A stretch of DNA of 64,000 bases, taken from the NCBI GenBank assembly GCA_030620095.1, contig JAUTXW010000594.1, positions 157,705-221,704 of the forward strand. The letters are read 5' to 3'. Under the pieces are notes generated by a model, which had not been told where the DNA came from, did not search any database, and saw only the letters and a list, made by a program, of their open reading frames with translations. The position numbers were made by a program, and so were the translations under genes. This DNA is from Kuschelorhynchus macadamiae (lineage: Eukaryota; Arthropoda; Insecta; Coleoptera; Curculionidae). This document shows positions 9,726 to 20,642 of this stretch, piece after piece (position 1 is the first letter of the stretch; every line of letters begins with the position of its first letter).

Positions 9726-12700
9726 TGCTGATCATCAAATTACCGGTCACTAAATCAGCTTTTTCCATATTTCTCAATTATAAATCGGTGACGCCTGGTC
9801 GTGCTCGATGGTAGCCTTAAGTTTTTGGTATGGGGTTTGGTAGCTCGGTGGTAGGTTACAAAGTAACCCCTGGCATGAGATGCCTTTATTAAATATTTTT
9901 TTTATAAAAGCTATAATTTCGTATAAAGTTGTGTTTTGAAAATCGGACGGCGTTTTGGTTAAATCTTTTTTTTTTAATTATATAAATTAATTAAATTATT
10001 GAATTTCGTAGCATTTAGCCTCTTGTGTGCTCGATCGCGCGTGGTTGATGCTATGTCATGGTTGATTAAAATTATCTTAATTAAAACAATGTTCACATAA
10101 TTTGCTTTATTTTTACTCCATTGTAGACGATCGAAGACGCTTGTACACGATCCATCTTTGTTACTGCAGTCTAACATAAAAAACATTCAATTTAAAGTAT
10201 ATTCTAATGCCTATATAATGGCAAGAATATTGTATTTTGGTATTAGAATAAGTTTGTATGTTTTTTCTGTTATCAAACTATTTTTGGATAAACAATAAGA
10301 ACAAAACTTTATTTTATATCATCGGTTTTTTAAGGTGTCAATGCTAGTTTTTTTTGCAATTAATATCTCAAAAATTATGGAATATTCAAGGAAAATATCT
10401 ATGGGGACAACTGTAGTTTTTAAATTGTGTCAAAAATAATTTCTTAGATTTTTGCTTAGATATTATTTTTGCAATATCTGCTTTTTGTGGAAAAAGTACT
10501 TTTATTTTGTAAATCACGGTACCATACTTGTAGAAATATGTCTAATTAAGAAAAATTAACAAGGAACTTTTGCAGAATGTCCGATTTGAATATTGTAGAT
10601 AATTTTTTTCTAACGGCGAAATCGCAGTTTTTTAATAAATAATAGTATCATTGTAGGAGAGGTTCCTGGTACTTTGATGAAAATAGGTACAGAACATTTC
10701 CTATAATGAAGCTTTTCTTTTTATTATAAAAAATAAAATACTTATAATTTAAATACTGTATAGATATATTATTAATAAATACACTAACTGTATTCCAAGT
10801 AGAGGCAAATTTACAGAATTTTTGCATGTAGAAAAGAATAAAATGGTTTTTAATTATACTTATATGATTTATTGAATTTTTCGGCTCGGATGCAGTTTTT
10901 AGGCACTGATTAAAATTTCTTATTTGGCCATTATTTCTGAATTTTCTTATAATTCATTCTTTAAGATGACATATTATGGAGGTTGTGCTAAAATTTACAT
11001 ACATGCATACAAACATAATTTATATATACAGACACATGCATTGGTAAAAAAAATAAATATATAAAACTTACGTTAATTCACAAACCTCTTTATATTTGTC
11101 GATGAAACTATAAGAATATGATATAGGATAACATAATAAATGTTAACATAATTTAGCGGATACTGCAAAGGTTATATTTTATCTAATTTTCTTTGTAAAT
11201 AAACAAAAATATCATTAATATTATAAACCGATTGCCAATTATTCATATACAAATAAATATAGTAAGCTGATATGAGTAATATAATTATTTACTTATTTAC
11301 CCAAGTGACACCCTAATCCTTAAATTGATTGTGGCAGCGTCACTGAAGCAAAATTTTCAGCTATTTTAGCTATGATAGCTGCCCTAATCCACTTTAAGCG
11401 TTGTAATAATTATATGGCATGGCAGTCTAAATAAATGGTACATTTTTTTGCATTTAAGGCCACTTGACTGATAAAATAACTCCTTTCGGTCGACGCGCCA
11501 AATTATCGATACAATGCAGACCTAGCTATAATTTTGGCATTGGCGGTATAACAGTGTTGCTACCTAAGACTAAGATAATATACGAAAACCAAAGTTAAAA
11601 TGTGCCATATGAGCCAGATTTAGCCCGGATAGCGCCGAGAACTAATCTGTATGTACTGTCGCAAACACAAACTCGGAAAAAAATTACTATTCAAAAGCAA
11701 ATAGATTCTCACTTTTGTATACTTATCACAAATTCAGAATTTTGGGTTTTGTACTTTCCGTAAAAGGAAAAAAATGCCTTTTGTTGTAATTGTTGTTTGA
11801 ATTAAAAGTCCCTTAAATTGACTTAAATATTCTTTTCTCACCAGAAGAAATGGAAAGTCCCATGAATGGGAATATATCGCATAAGGTGGCAAAACTGCGG
11901 TATAATACCCTACAATAGTACATATGAATATGATTCGGCTGTTTGTTTAAACTAGGTTAAGTTGACGATATCTCTTCACGTCATTTCTAGTAAATCTAAG
12001 TTTAGTTGTATGTCGGGGAAACGACTACAATCCTATCATAACTACTGCTTTGATCGTTATTTTTAATTTAATGAAGTTAAATAAAAAAGAAGATCAATAC
12101 CGGTATAAATTTTATCTCTGTAGAGAACCGATAATTCTTGTGACCCTTATTTGGGACATGAAAAATTTCCACGAAACGTGCATTTCCATTTTTTTTATAA
12201 AAGTCGCCTCACCATAAATCGTCATAATCTTTAACCAAAATATCAAAAACATTAATGTCATCACATGTCTTAACCACTTCCCCTAAGTTATTTTTTCTCA
12301 AACCAAAGCACAGTGGTTTCCCGGAGACCATTTATGGCCAATAAGGGTTATATTAGAAGAACCTTTAACCTAAGTAAATATAATATTAAAATTTACTTTT
12401 TTGTAAATATTTCAGAAATTTTACAAGAAGCACATAACTTTTTTTGTCGATGTCTCGGGTATTTAAAAAAAAATATTTTATTCGAAAAGAAATGGTATTT
12501 AAAAAAAATTCTGTATTTAAAGATGACGTTGCTTTTGTTTCAACCTGCCCCAGGTCCGGTGTAAATAGTAACACTAAGCGGGGTAAATTGTAACATGCTT
12601 ATAATTTTAGTTCTGTACTGTTTTAATTATAAAAAGTTTTTTTTAGGGTAGAATCGATTTATATAAAAAGACTTAAAACATGTCTATTTTCAGAATCTTT

Positions 12701-12816
12701 ATTCTTAAAAATATAAAATATATAAAAATACTTTACATTCATAAATCAAAAAAGGAACACACAAAAAAAACAAAGTACGATAATAAAACATTTTTTTTCA
12801 ACTGGGTTCTTTCCAT
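9726..12816. other. AT-rich intergenic stretch, no gene recognised
   Basis: About 3 kb of low-complexity, A/T-rich DNA without an ORF I can support. The stretch 9790-9900 contains a GC-richer piece ('gacgcctggtcgtgctcgat') that looks like repeat. At 12541-12600 'ggtccggtgtaaatagtaac' and 'gcggggtaaattgtaac' may be the 3' non-coding end of the pogo-like element that follows. Confidence 0.4.
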
Positions 12817-14211
12817 TTATTTACTGTCGGGATCATGGTGATGGCAAATATAATCTGTGCACTCCTCATCCGACCAAAGTTTGCAGTGAATGCACTTGAT
12901 CCATTTTCCCTTGGGTTTGCTCTGAAGGTAAGATTCGGTACACACCAAACAAAAATATTTTTCGTCGGATTCACCAGACTGTTCAACGACTTTTCTTTTA
13001 ACTTTTTTCAATTTTTGCTTTATAATTTCTTTTCCTTTTTTCGGAATACGAGTATTTTGCTCTGCTTCTAGTGCGTCTTTTTCCGGGGTATCCGTTAAAA
13101 CTGCAGATTTCCTCTTTTTCCGCCCTCTCAAAGATGGGTTTCTCTCTCCTGCTTTAGGAAGCGGACGAACAAATATTGGAGAAAATTCTGAATGCTCGAG
13201 AATTGTGTTGGCTTTCAGAATTCTGTCTGATGATTTTTTTATTTTATTTTCAGCCTCAGCTTCGGTTAATGGAGCAGATGTAGAAAGTTGATCTATTGCA
13301 GCATAACAATTGGGGCGCAGAGATGTTTGAGGGGACCCGGAGGGCGCCGCCGGCGCGGCGGTTGAGAGTTTTCGCGGCCAGAATTTTCTTCACTTCTTAG
13401 TGGCTGATCTGTGACACTAGCTGGTAAAAAATCGTCATCACCAAAAATGTTTCTGTTAAATGGTTCGATCCCAGAAACCTTGAAACCCTTCATAACATTT
13501 AGAGGTGTAATTGCTTGGGACAGTACGTCTCGAACTAAGGATGGGATGTCATAAATCGTCATGGACTTTCCAGGGTTATTTCTGAGCCAAGAATCCTGAG
13601 CGCAAGAAAGATACTTCTTGAAGGGACCATACACACTTCTATCTAAGGGCTGTAGTCGATGGGAGCAATGGGGTGGAAAGGATAATATTATGACACCATT
13701 TTTTTTTTGGCGAAATTAATAGTTTCTATTGCCAAGTGAGATTCATAATTGTCGAGTAGTAAAAGTACTGGATTCTGTTGAGATGGACGAACATGAGCCA
13801 CAAAATGTTCCATAAATGCATAAAACTCATTAGCTGTCATCCAGCCCATCCCTAATAATGCGAATAGAGAGTCCGATATTTTTTTTGAGAAACGTCGTTA
13901 GTCAATCTTCTCCTGCACTTTTGTTTCTATGCCATGAATCATGAACTTTAATTTTATATTTTAAAGCGCGCTCAGAAGCCCAACTTGCGGGCTTCTTTTG
14001 AAGTAAGGCCAAAATAAATTTTAGAGGCATATTTAAGGTAATCCACCAGTTTTTTGGATTGATATTCATCAAATACGGGGGTGCTTCTATATCTAACATG
14101 AGTCAGCGCAACATCCTCACCATCGCGGGAATTTTTCATTTTTTTCCCATATCTCGCAAGTGTTACATGGTATATTTTTATAACTTTTAATCTTACCCAC
14201 TCTTCACGCAT
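12817..14211 (-). mobile_element. pogo/Tigger-type transposase with C-terminal PHD-like finger, inactive
   Basis: Read on the - strand: 14211-13902 gives 'TPVFDEYQSKKLVDYLKYA', then 'FGLTSKEARKLGF' and 'WHRNKSAGED', ending at TGA where the family has Trp. After 'FLKKNIGLSIR' there is an internal deletion that removes the first catalytic Asp. The frame at 13830-13293 has 'GWMTANEFYAFMEHFV', the second Asp in 'VLLLLDNYESH', then 'FPPHCSHRLQPLDRSVYGPFK' with the third Asp, as in DDE_1 (CENP-B/jerky-like) transposases. The C-terminal frame 13131-12817 is basic, then Cys-rich ('YFCLVCTESY', 'WIKCIHCKLW', 'YICHHH'), matching the PHD-like tail seen in many insect pogo proteins. The N-terminal DNA-binding part is missing. 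Confidence 0.85.
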
Positions 14212-14249
14212 GGATTAGATTTATGGAATATATGGCAGGCTATGTCAGA

Positions 14250-14929
14250 AAGGGAAAAGGCAAGTGTTAAAGAAAGAAAGAAAGAAATTCAAATCCGCTT
14301 TAAAAGCGAAATGGTATTGAATATAGATAAAGTAAAGCCAGGGGGGGGGTGAAACTAGCAACGACGGGAATTCGGCAAGAATATTTTTCGCCGAACTATC
14401 AGTAACAGCTAACATCTTAAATATCGACGAAGAGTGTGTAAAGCGTTGTGCGTGCATTTTGCAAGCTATGTCATCGGGATTTCCAATTGATGAAACTGAA
14501 TTTTAAAAATATGGCGAAAAGACAGCGGTACTGTTGACATCAAAATATCCGTGGTATTACATGCCCAGCAGTATTCACAAGATTTTGATGCATGGCGCAA
14601 CCATAATTTCTGCCGCAGTCACACCAATAGGCATGATGTCGGAAGAGGCACAAGAGGCTCGCAACAAAGACCTAAAAAACTACCGGGAACATTTTACTCG
14701 AAACACATCAAGAACAACCACAAACCAGGATCTTTTAAATAGATTTTTGGTATCTTCTGATTCACTAATCACAGGTTTAAGGAAAATGCCGAAGAAAAAT
14801 AAACAAATGTTTTTACCTGAAACAATAAAATTATTTAAAGAACATTTACCTTCTATGTCTCCTAAATATATTGATTCCTCCAATTCTGAAGATGAAATCA
14901 ATGTTTATATTGATTTTTTGTTTGTTTTT
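14250..14929 (+). mobile_element. Transib (RAG1-related) transposase, 3' part
   Basis: On the + strand, 'KKEIQIRFKSEM' (about 14274) runs into a nine-G tract at 14341-14349 where the frame breaks. It then continues as 'GETSNDGNSARIFF' (14350 on), meets one TAA at about 14503, and continues through 'YPWYYMPSSIHKILMHGA' and 'SEEAQEARNKDLKNYREHF' to the stop at 14930. Alignment from memory of RAG1 organisation (a Lys/His-rich 'HKTLAH' segment followed by Ser-Glu-Gly-Asn) places the Glu of 'SEEAQEARNK' at the third catalytic acid, RAG1 E962. The first two catalytic Asp residues would lie 5' and are not seen, because the pogo-like sequence occupies that position. The family call rests on motif similarity. 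Confidence 0.75.
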
Positions 14930-14931
14930 TA

Positions 14932-17046
14932 AAAATCACTTCATTTAATAAAACATATTCGTAATATACTTTTAAATATTTTATATTTATATCTATTTGT
15001 TGTAAATGAAAAAACTTTAATGGTTAAAAAAACATGTTCTTTTAAAGAAAAACATACACATAAAATTTGATAGTTACATAATTTAACCTACCAGGTAAGA
15101 TTATTACGACTTTTTGTTCGAATATCGGACGCCGACATGTGTTTTTTCCTGCATTTGCACACAAAAACAGACAAAATATTATATCTTACATCCTAAAAAT
15201 CAGAAGAGTGAATTTTTTGGAAAGCATTTCAGGATTATAGAAAAATAAGAGTTTTTCCTATTTCATGCTGCTATTCTTAATAGTTATAAAAGTTTATGTT
15301 TTTGGATAGTACGTTTTCTTTCATATTTTTTACATAAAAAAAATCATGTTTTTTTAGCTTAGAAAAAAAAAGGTTTTTTTTTTGTACATCCATCCCTACA
15401 AATAGGTAGGTATCTAATGTTTACCATTTCACAAACAAGCGTCAAGAAATATGCGGAGAAAAAACATTCGTCAAATTCGAATTTATTCTTAGATATGAGA
15501 AGCTAATGCTAAATTTTGTAACTTTTAGATAAAAAAATATTTAAAAAAGTGTAAAAAATAGGTGATTACCTAAAAAAAATCTTACAAATATGTAATGAGA
15601 AATTAATAAAAAGTAATTTAATGCTTGTTTAATTGGGAAATAGTAATAGGAAGTAATAAAAAGTTTCAATTGCTCTAATTTCCCCTACTCTGCGTCATTC
15701 GTGACTCAAAAGTTGTAAAAAGAAATAGAAGTTATAAAAGTTTAATTTGATATTTAAGCCAAATCTGAGCTTAAGAACATAAAAATATAACTTGCGTTTT
15801 AAGTTATTTTTGCTGTTTATTTTTCCACTAAAAGTGACACCTGTCATGAGCTAATCAAATCCAGATGTGTATAGCTTGTAACTTACTAACTAAAGTTTAA
15901 TTTAAGCGTAATTTACCTAATCTCTACCAATTAAACACAAAATATTTTTAATCGCAATTATAACCTACTTTGGCCAAAAATGATCTCCGAGAAACCACTG
16001 TGCAAAAGCAAGAAACTATAAGCCTAGTAAATCTTAAGGAAGATTACGTCCCGGAAGCAAAAAGCCTAATGTTGCATGGTTCCCGCAAAACTGATTCCAC
16101 TGGTCAGTGGTCATTGTTTAGTATCACCAATTCACCATTCCATAATTTTTCCTTAAAAGTACTATTGTATTGTTAGTTTCATCAAACAAACCCCAAAAAA
16201 AACATTTGGCAGTTTTGTTTTAGAATGACGTAACTCTTTTTACTCTTTGGTATAATAACGAATATATTTATTTAATATTTTAATATAATTCTAAAAATCC
16301 GATTTTTTGGATGGATATGAGGCCATATTACAGGTCTTGCTGTATTTTACCTGTAAGTAGCTATAAAGTAACTTTTTTGCCCAAATAAACAGAAATTTGG
16401 CACTTTGGAAGTTTTTGGATGTAAAAAGGCCCCGGGAAATCGTTTTGGCCAATTAAGGGGATGAACTAAAATGCTGAATGTTGTGACAACAAACAGACAA
16501 TTTACCACAAAAAGTGAGTCATCAAAAGGTTTTAACAGATTAGTTTTAGCTTTAAAATCGAGTTTCTACAATTGATGTCACTTGGATAGTTTAGCATTTT
16601 CATTACAGTATCAAAACTTTTATCTATGTAGGTACAGAATAATATATACGTTTAGAACTTTACAACTTTTAAACAAAGAGCGGTTATACTTCGCTAGAGA
16701 CATTCCTGACATCCTTGGGTGGGGGCGGATGGTGAGTATTGTAAGAAAAAAACTAAAATGAAAAAATTCAACTTATTTATAAAACTTATCGGTTTGAAAA
16801 TGTGTGTCTTAATCAAGCTTGGTTGCCAGCTAATATTGGCTTGAGCCAAATCAACGAACAGGTCAAAAAATTGTTCTGGAGGCGGGGAATGGGGGCATTT
16901 CAGGCTATTTAAACAAAAAATTTTGCGGGATGATAGCGTAAAACTGGTATATAAACAAATATAATCAGTAGACAGCGTGCCCTGCGTCGTAAACTGGCAA
17001 CTCTGGGCATTGAGCTACGCAGAAATTTCTCGATGGATCCTAAATA
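14932..17046. other. AT-rich spacer, no gene recognised
   Basis: Long A/T-rich stretch with many homopolymer runs. The small open frame at 15970-16176 shows no recognisable domain. No RNA gene or repeat family identified. Confidence 0.4.
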
Positions 17047-18860
17047 TAGAGGTGGAAATTCTAGTTCATTTAGGAGAACTAGTTCATTCGTTCTCGTTCA
17101 TAAAAAAAATATAGTTTAAAAAACTAGTTCATTAGTTCACATATAATTTTTGCGAACGAGAGTGGGTTTTAATTTAAATTAGACGCAATTGTCCCTGGAG
17201 TTCTCAAGTTTTATATTTTACTCATTAAATTAAACTGTAAATTCTCAAAAGAAACACATAATCTTATAATAAAGTCTACATACGTAAACATTTGCTATAA
17301 AACAAAACAACAAGCAATAAGCAAAATATAACTAACTAAATGAAACTAAACGTAATTAGGTATTTGGCAAATAGATTCTAAAAAAATACATAAGGAGCTT
17401 AGAAGTTACTATTTAAAAATAATATTTGCGAAACTTTTTTAGATTTTAGCTGTGATCTTTTTTCCGTTATAACTTGTCCTGCCTTTGAAAAAATTCGTTC
17501 ACAGGGAACCGATGTCGTGGCAGGTATGTACAGACGTCTTTTCATAAATTTGTAAGTCGTTTGATATACATGACGACGTTCATAACACCATGCTAAAGAA
17601 TTCTCACAGCGGCCAATAAGTGGCTCTGCTAAGTAGCGATTAAATTCTATAATTACTGCAGTTGGATTTTTTTTTGGACAAGATTATTCACTATTTGGTC
17701 AAAGAAAGACCACATTGAAGAATGTGATTTTGGGTGTGGCTCGCGTTGGAGTTGAGAAGGTTGTTCAGTATTAATAGTAGCGTTCAGTTTTTTTCATAAT
17801 GTTGCAACAGTAGAATTATATTTCCTTTCATCTTTGAATCTATATTTCTTAAAGTGGGGATCCAACACGTATACTCAGCTAATATATTATTGTCTTCAAC
17901 ATCATTAAACCTTATAAAAAATTTTTTTCGGAGACTTTAGCTCTGGTTCAATATTTTGGGTATAATGGTGCTGAATGTGCTTACAAATGCCAAAAACAAT
18001 TACTAAAGTTTTTGATATGGACACATTTTTCTCAGCACTTATTTCCTCTGTAATATTCAGGAGTAACCATTCTGCTTTTGCACCTGTTGCAGTTTTTAGA
18101 GAGCCGAAGAACTTTGTTTAAAAAATGTCACTATAAATTTTATTTTATTAATTAAGTCAGATTTTTTTTAAGCCATTTTGAACCAAAAAGTTGATTGAAT
18201 ATGCAAAACAACTGGATTTCCAGCCCCCATTTCTTACAGCAGCAAGAATATTAGCCACGTTATCACTAGCAATGCAAACAATGTCCTCTATTTGATATTC
18301 ATTAAATTTAGTTCTCAGTAATATTGCTAAATTCTCAGTCGTATGTCGCTCATTGTAGGAAAAACAGTCTATTAAATGTGATTTTAATATGAGAGATTCA
18401 ATTTCTTCCAACAAATAATGCACGGTTAACGCAGTAAAATTTTCGTTATTAATGGGCGCCCACGAATCTGTTGTTACACAGAGTTAAGCTCAGTCTGAAT
18501 TTTCTCACAAGTTTTTTCATAAACCTGCGTCATCAAACCTTCTGACAAAGGTTTTCGTGTAGTTACTTTATATCCCGGAATTGCCATTTCCAATAATTTG
18601 ATGAATTCTGGATCTTCAACCTTTTGATTTTGAGTTTCAATACCATGAGATTCACGTTCAAGAGGTGCCTCATCAGCTCCAGATGCAGTTGAAGATTCGT
18701 CATTTCGTTTGATTGAAATAGTGGGGTGTACTATTTTTAAATGTCTACTTAAATTTGCCACAGATCCATTAGATATAAACAACATCTTCTTACAATAGCT
18801 ACATTTTGCTTGATTATCACTGCCGGTTGACGACAACTTCTTCAAAATGCATCCATACAT
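17047..18860 (-). mobile_element. hAT transposase remnant (BED-finger, ZBED-like)
   Basis: On the - strand, 18860-18474 encodes a BED-type zinc finger ('CSYCKKML', then 'SRHLKIVH') and a linker. The next frame (18423-18157) reads 'DIVCIASDNVANILAAVRN' and 'CFAYSINFLVQNGL', the hAT catalytic-core region around the second Asp. Further frames to about 17440 give 'YLAEPLIGRCENSLAWCY' and 'CERIFSKAGQVITEKRS', the hAT dimerisation domain. Many stops and shifts. The low-coordinate end looks like a hAT terminus: 'tagaggtggaaattctagtt' at 17047, followed by repeated 'ctagttcatt' motifs. I did not find the matching right terminus. Confidence 0.85.
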
Positions 18861-19002
18861 CGTTTCGTTTCCTTGGCTTTGGCATTTTTGTAGCTATTTA
18901 TCTTATTATAAATATCTAACTAATAAATCACTAATAAACTAACTTTAAGAAAGGTTAAGTGTCGGTAAACAACCAAAAGTATAATACGTTTGACTTTTTA
19001 TT

Positions 19003-19010
19003 ATTCAATC
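19003..19010. repeat. Target site duplication, left copy
   Basis: 'attcaatc', identical to 19964-19971, flanking the element at 19011-19963. Confidence 0.9.
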
Positions 19011-19963
19011 TAGTGATGTAATGATTCGAATTAAAATAACCGTATATAATAATAATACTCGGAGTATTGAGATACTCGGAATCATCCGAGTATTTAATAT
19101 TAATTCGGAACACGGATGCGGAATCATTATGCTGTTAAATCATAAGAACTTTCTGTGCCGTAATTATTTTTCAAATAATAAGAAACCATCAGAGGACTAA
19201 TTGTCATATTGTTAAGAACGACCCCCGTCTACAAAACACTCAAAATTACCCATCAGCCGCCAAGCTACTGCCGATTATGATGCCAGAAAATTAAGCACGG
19301 CAGTACAATTTGAATTCGAATTTCGAATGAAAAATTCGTTGGGGGTTCGGTAGCAGCGGGCCGATGCCGGTGGCTAAATTCGAATAAATATGGGATAGGA
19401 ACATTGGGAACTCGTTGATTTCGAATTTGGAAGATTTCGAAATTCGGATTATTAATAATAAAATTGTAAACTGAAGCGGGGCCGAGGATCTGCGGGTAAG
19501 TTTTAGGTTGTTACTTAGGGCAGATAGGTTTTTCAACATTATCTTAAAATTACAACCCTCTTCCGCATATCTTTTTTTATGGTTAAATTTGTATTACTTA
19601 TTAAGTTGATATTGAGATATCGGCTTTTGGTATGTTAATTACAAATTACATTAATTATTAACTCTCACACATTGACCCTACTCACAGCATAGATTACTAA
19701 TTCTTTCTTTACTCTAATTCCTACTTCGAATTTCGACGTTTGACATCGCATTGTGCATTCGTGAAATCGGCAGTTCAACACCCGCCGATGTCATTCGATT
19801 TCAGTTCTGCAGCTACCGATTCGGAAGCATAAAAATAAAAATTGGGACTGCCTAAACAAGCGCATAACGTGTGATTTCGAAATCGGATGATTAATCCGAG
19901 TATTCTGTTAATTCGATTCCGTATAATCCGATTCTTTAAATAATCCGAATATTTTCATCACTA
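19011..19963. mobile_element. Non-autonomous hAT element with exact 8-bp target duplication
   Basis: The 953-bp element starts 'tagtgatgtaatgattcg' and ends in the inverse of 'tagtgatgaaaatattcg' (17 of the first 21 bases match, including the first eight). It is flanked on both sides by the 8-mer 'attcaatc' (19003-19010 and 19964-19971), the target size of the hAT superfamily. Subterminal 'actcgga'/'atccgagtatt' repeats lie inside both ends, as hAT transposases favour. No transposase is encoded. It sits directly beside, and perhaps inside, the 5' flank of the hAT remnant at 17047-18860, but its termini differ from 'tagaggtgg', so a different family presumably mobilised it. Confidence 0.9.
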
Positions 19964-19971
19964 ATTCAATC
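19964..19971. repeat. Target site duplication, right copy
   Basis: 'attcaatc', identical to 19003-19010. Confidence 0.9.
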
Positions 19972-20378
19972 GATATCGCTCTTGTGTTAAAACGGAGCAT
20001 ATCAAAATGACAAAGACAAACACAAAAGAAAAGGCACCACACACCCACCGGCGTTGAGACAGATTTTCAGATGTATCAAAAATGTACAAAATTGTACTAA
20101 AAAGTTTCTTTGTTGCAAAAGTTGTTGGTGGATTGTAGCTTGGGGGGACTAAGATAAGACAAAATACGACTTCAGTGATTCGCGGCGTATTATAAATGTT
20201 TAACGGATGTACTTTGTGTTTGTTGTGTGCTTTGAGAGTAAAATGTTTCCTTAGCTAGTTAATGCCGAAATAAAACTACTGGATTTATATCGACATGTTT
20301 ATAAATATAAACTTGACACATTGTGATAACAACATACCGGCTCGATAACGTCGTTTAGAAACCCCACATAAATTCCTC

Positions 20379-20642
20379 GTGTTAGATAATTGTATAGATA
20401 TAAAAGGTTATGAAAAGAACAGTAGAAAATTAGATATGTTACAGAAAATTGAAATTTCTAAACGTTATAATAATCAAAATGTTACCTTGCTTAATAGCCA
20501 AATTGGAGTTGGAAATCCCCCACAATATAATATATTTTTAGACCTTAAAATAATAACCTCAGTACAATACAAAGGACTTGTAAAATTAGCCGACGGCCGA
20601 AAGGTTATATGGATTGTTTTTTTTTTAGTTTTAAGTTATTGC
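20379..20642 (+). CDS. Unrecognised ORF interrupted by the hAT insertion
   Basis: An ATG at 20379 opens 88 codons running straight into the hAT left terminus at 20643 (in-frame stop inside it at 20655). Removing the element and one copy of its 8-bp duplication keeps the frame open for 13 more codons, to a TAA at 24451-24453, about 101 residues in all. The protein is Lys/Ile/Asn-rich, with 'GVGNPPQYNIFLDLKI' and 'LADGRKVIW' then a hydrophobic stretch. I do not recognise it. An 'AAG|gttata' donor-like site at about 20602 means that, if real, it could be a first exon. A chance frame is equally possible. Confidence 0.25.
20635..20642. repeat. Target site duplication, left copy
   Basis: 'gttattgc', identical to 24404-24411. 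Confidence 0.93.

Noticed and set aside
17047..19963. Treating the hAT remnant and the 953-bp element as one transposon
   Set aside because: The 953-bp element has its own termini and its own 8-bp duplication, and its terminus differs from 'tagaggtgg'.
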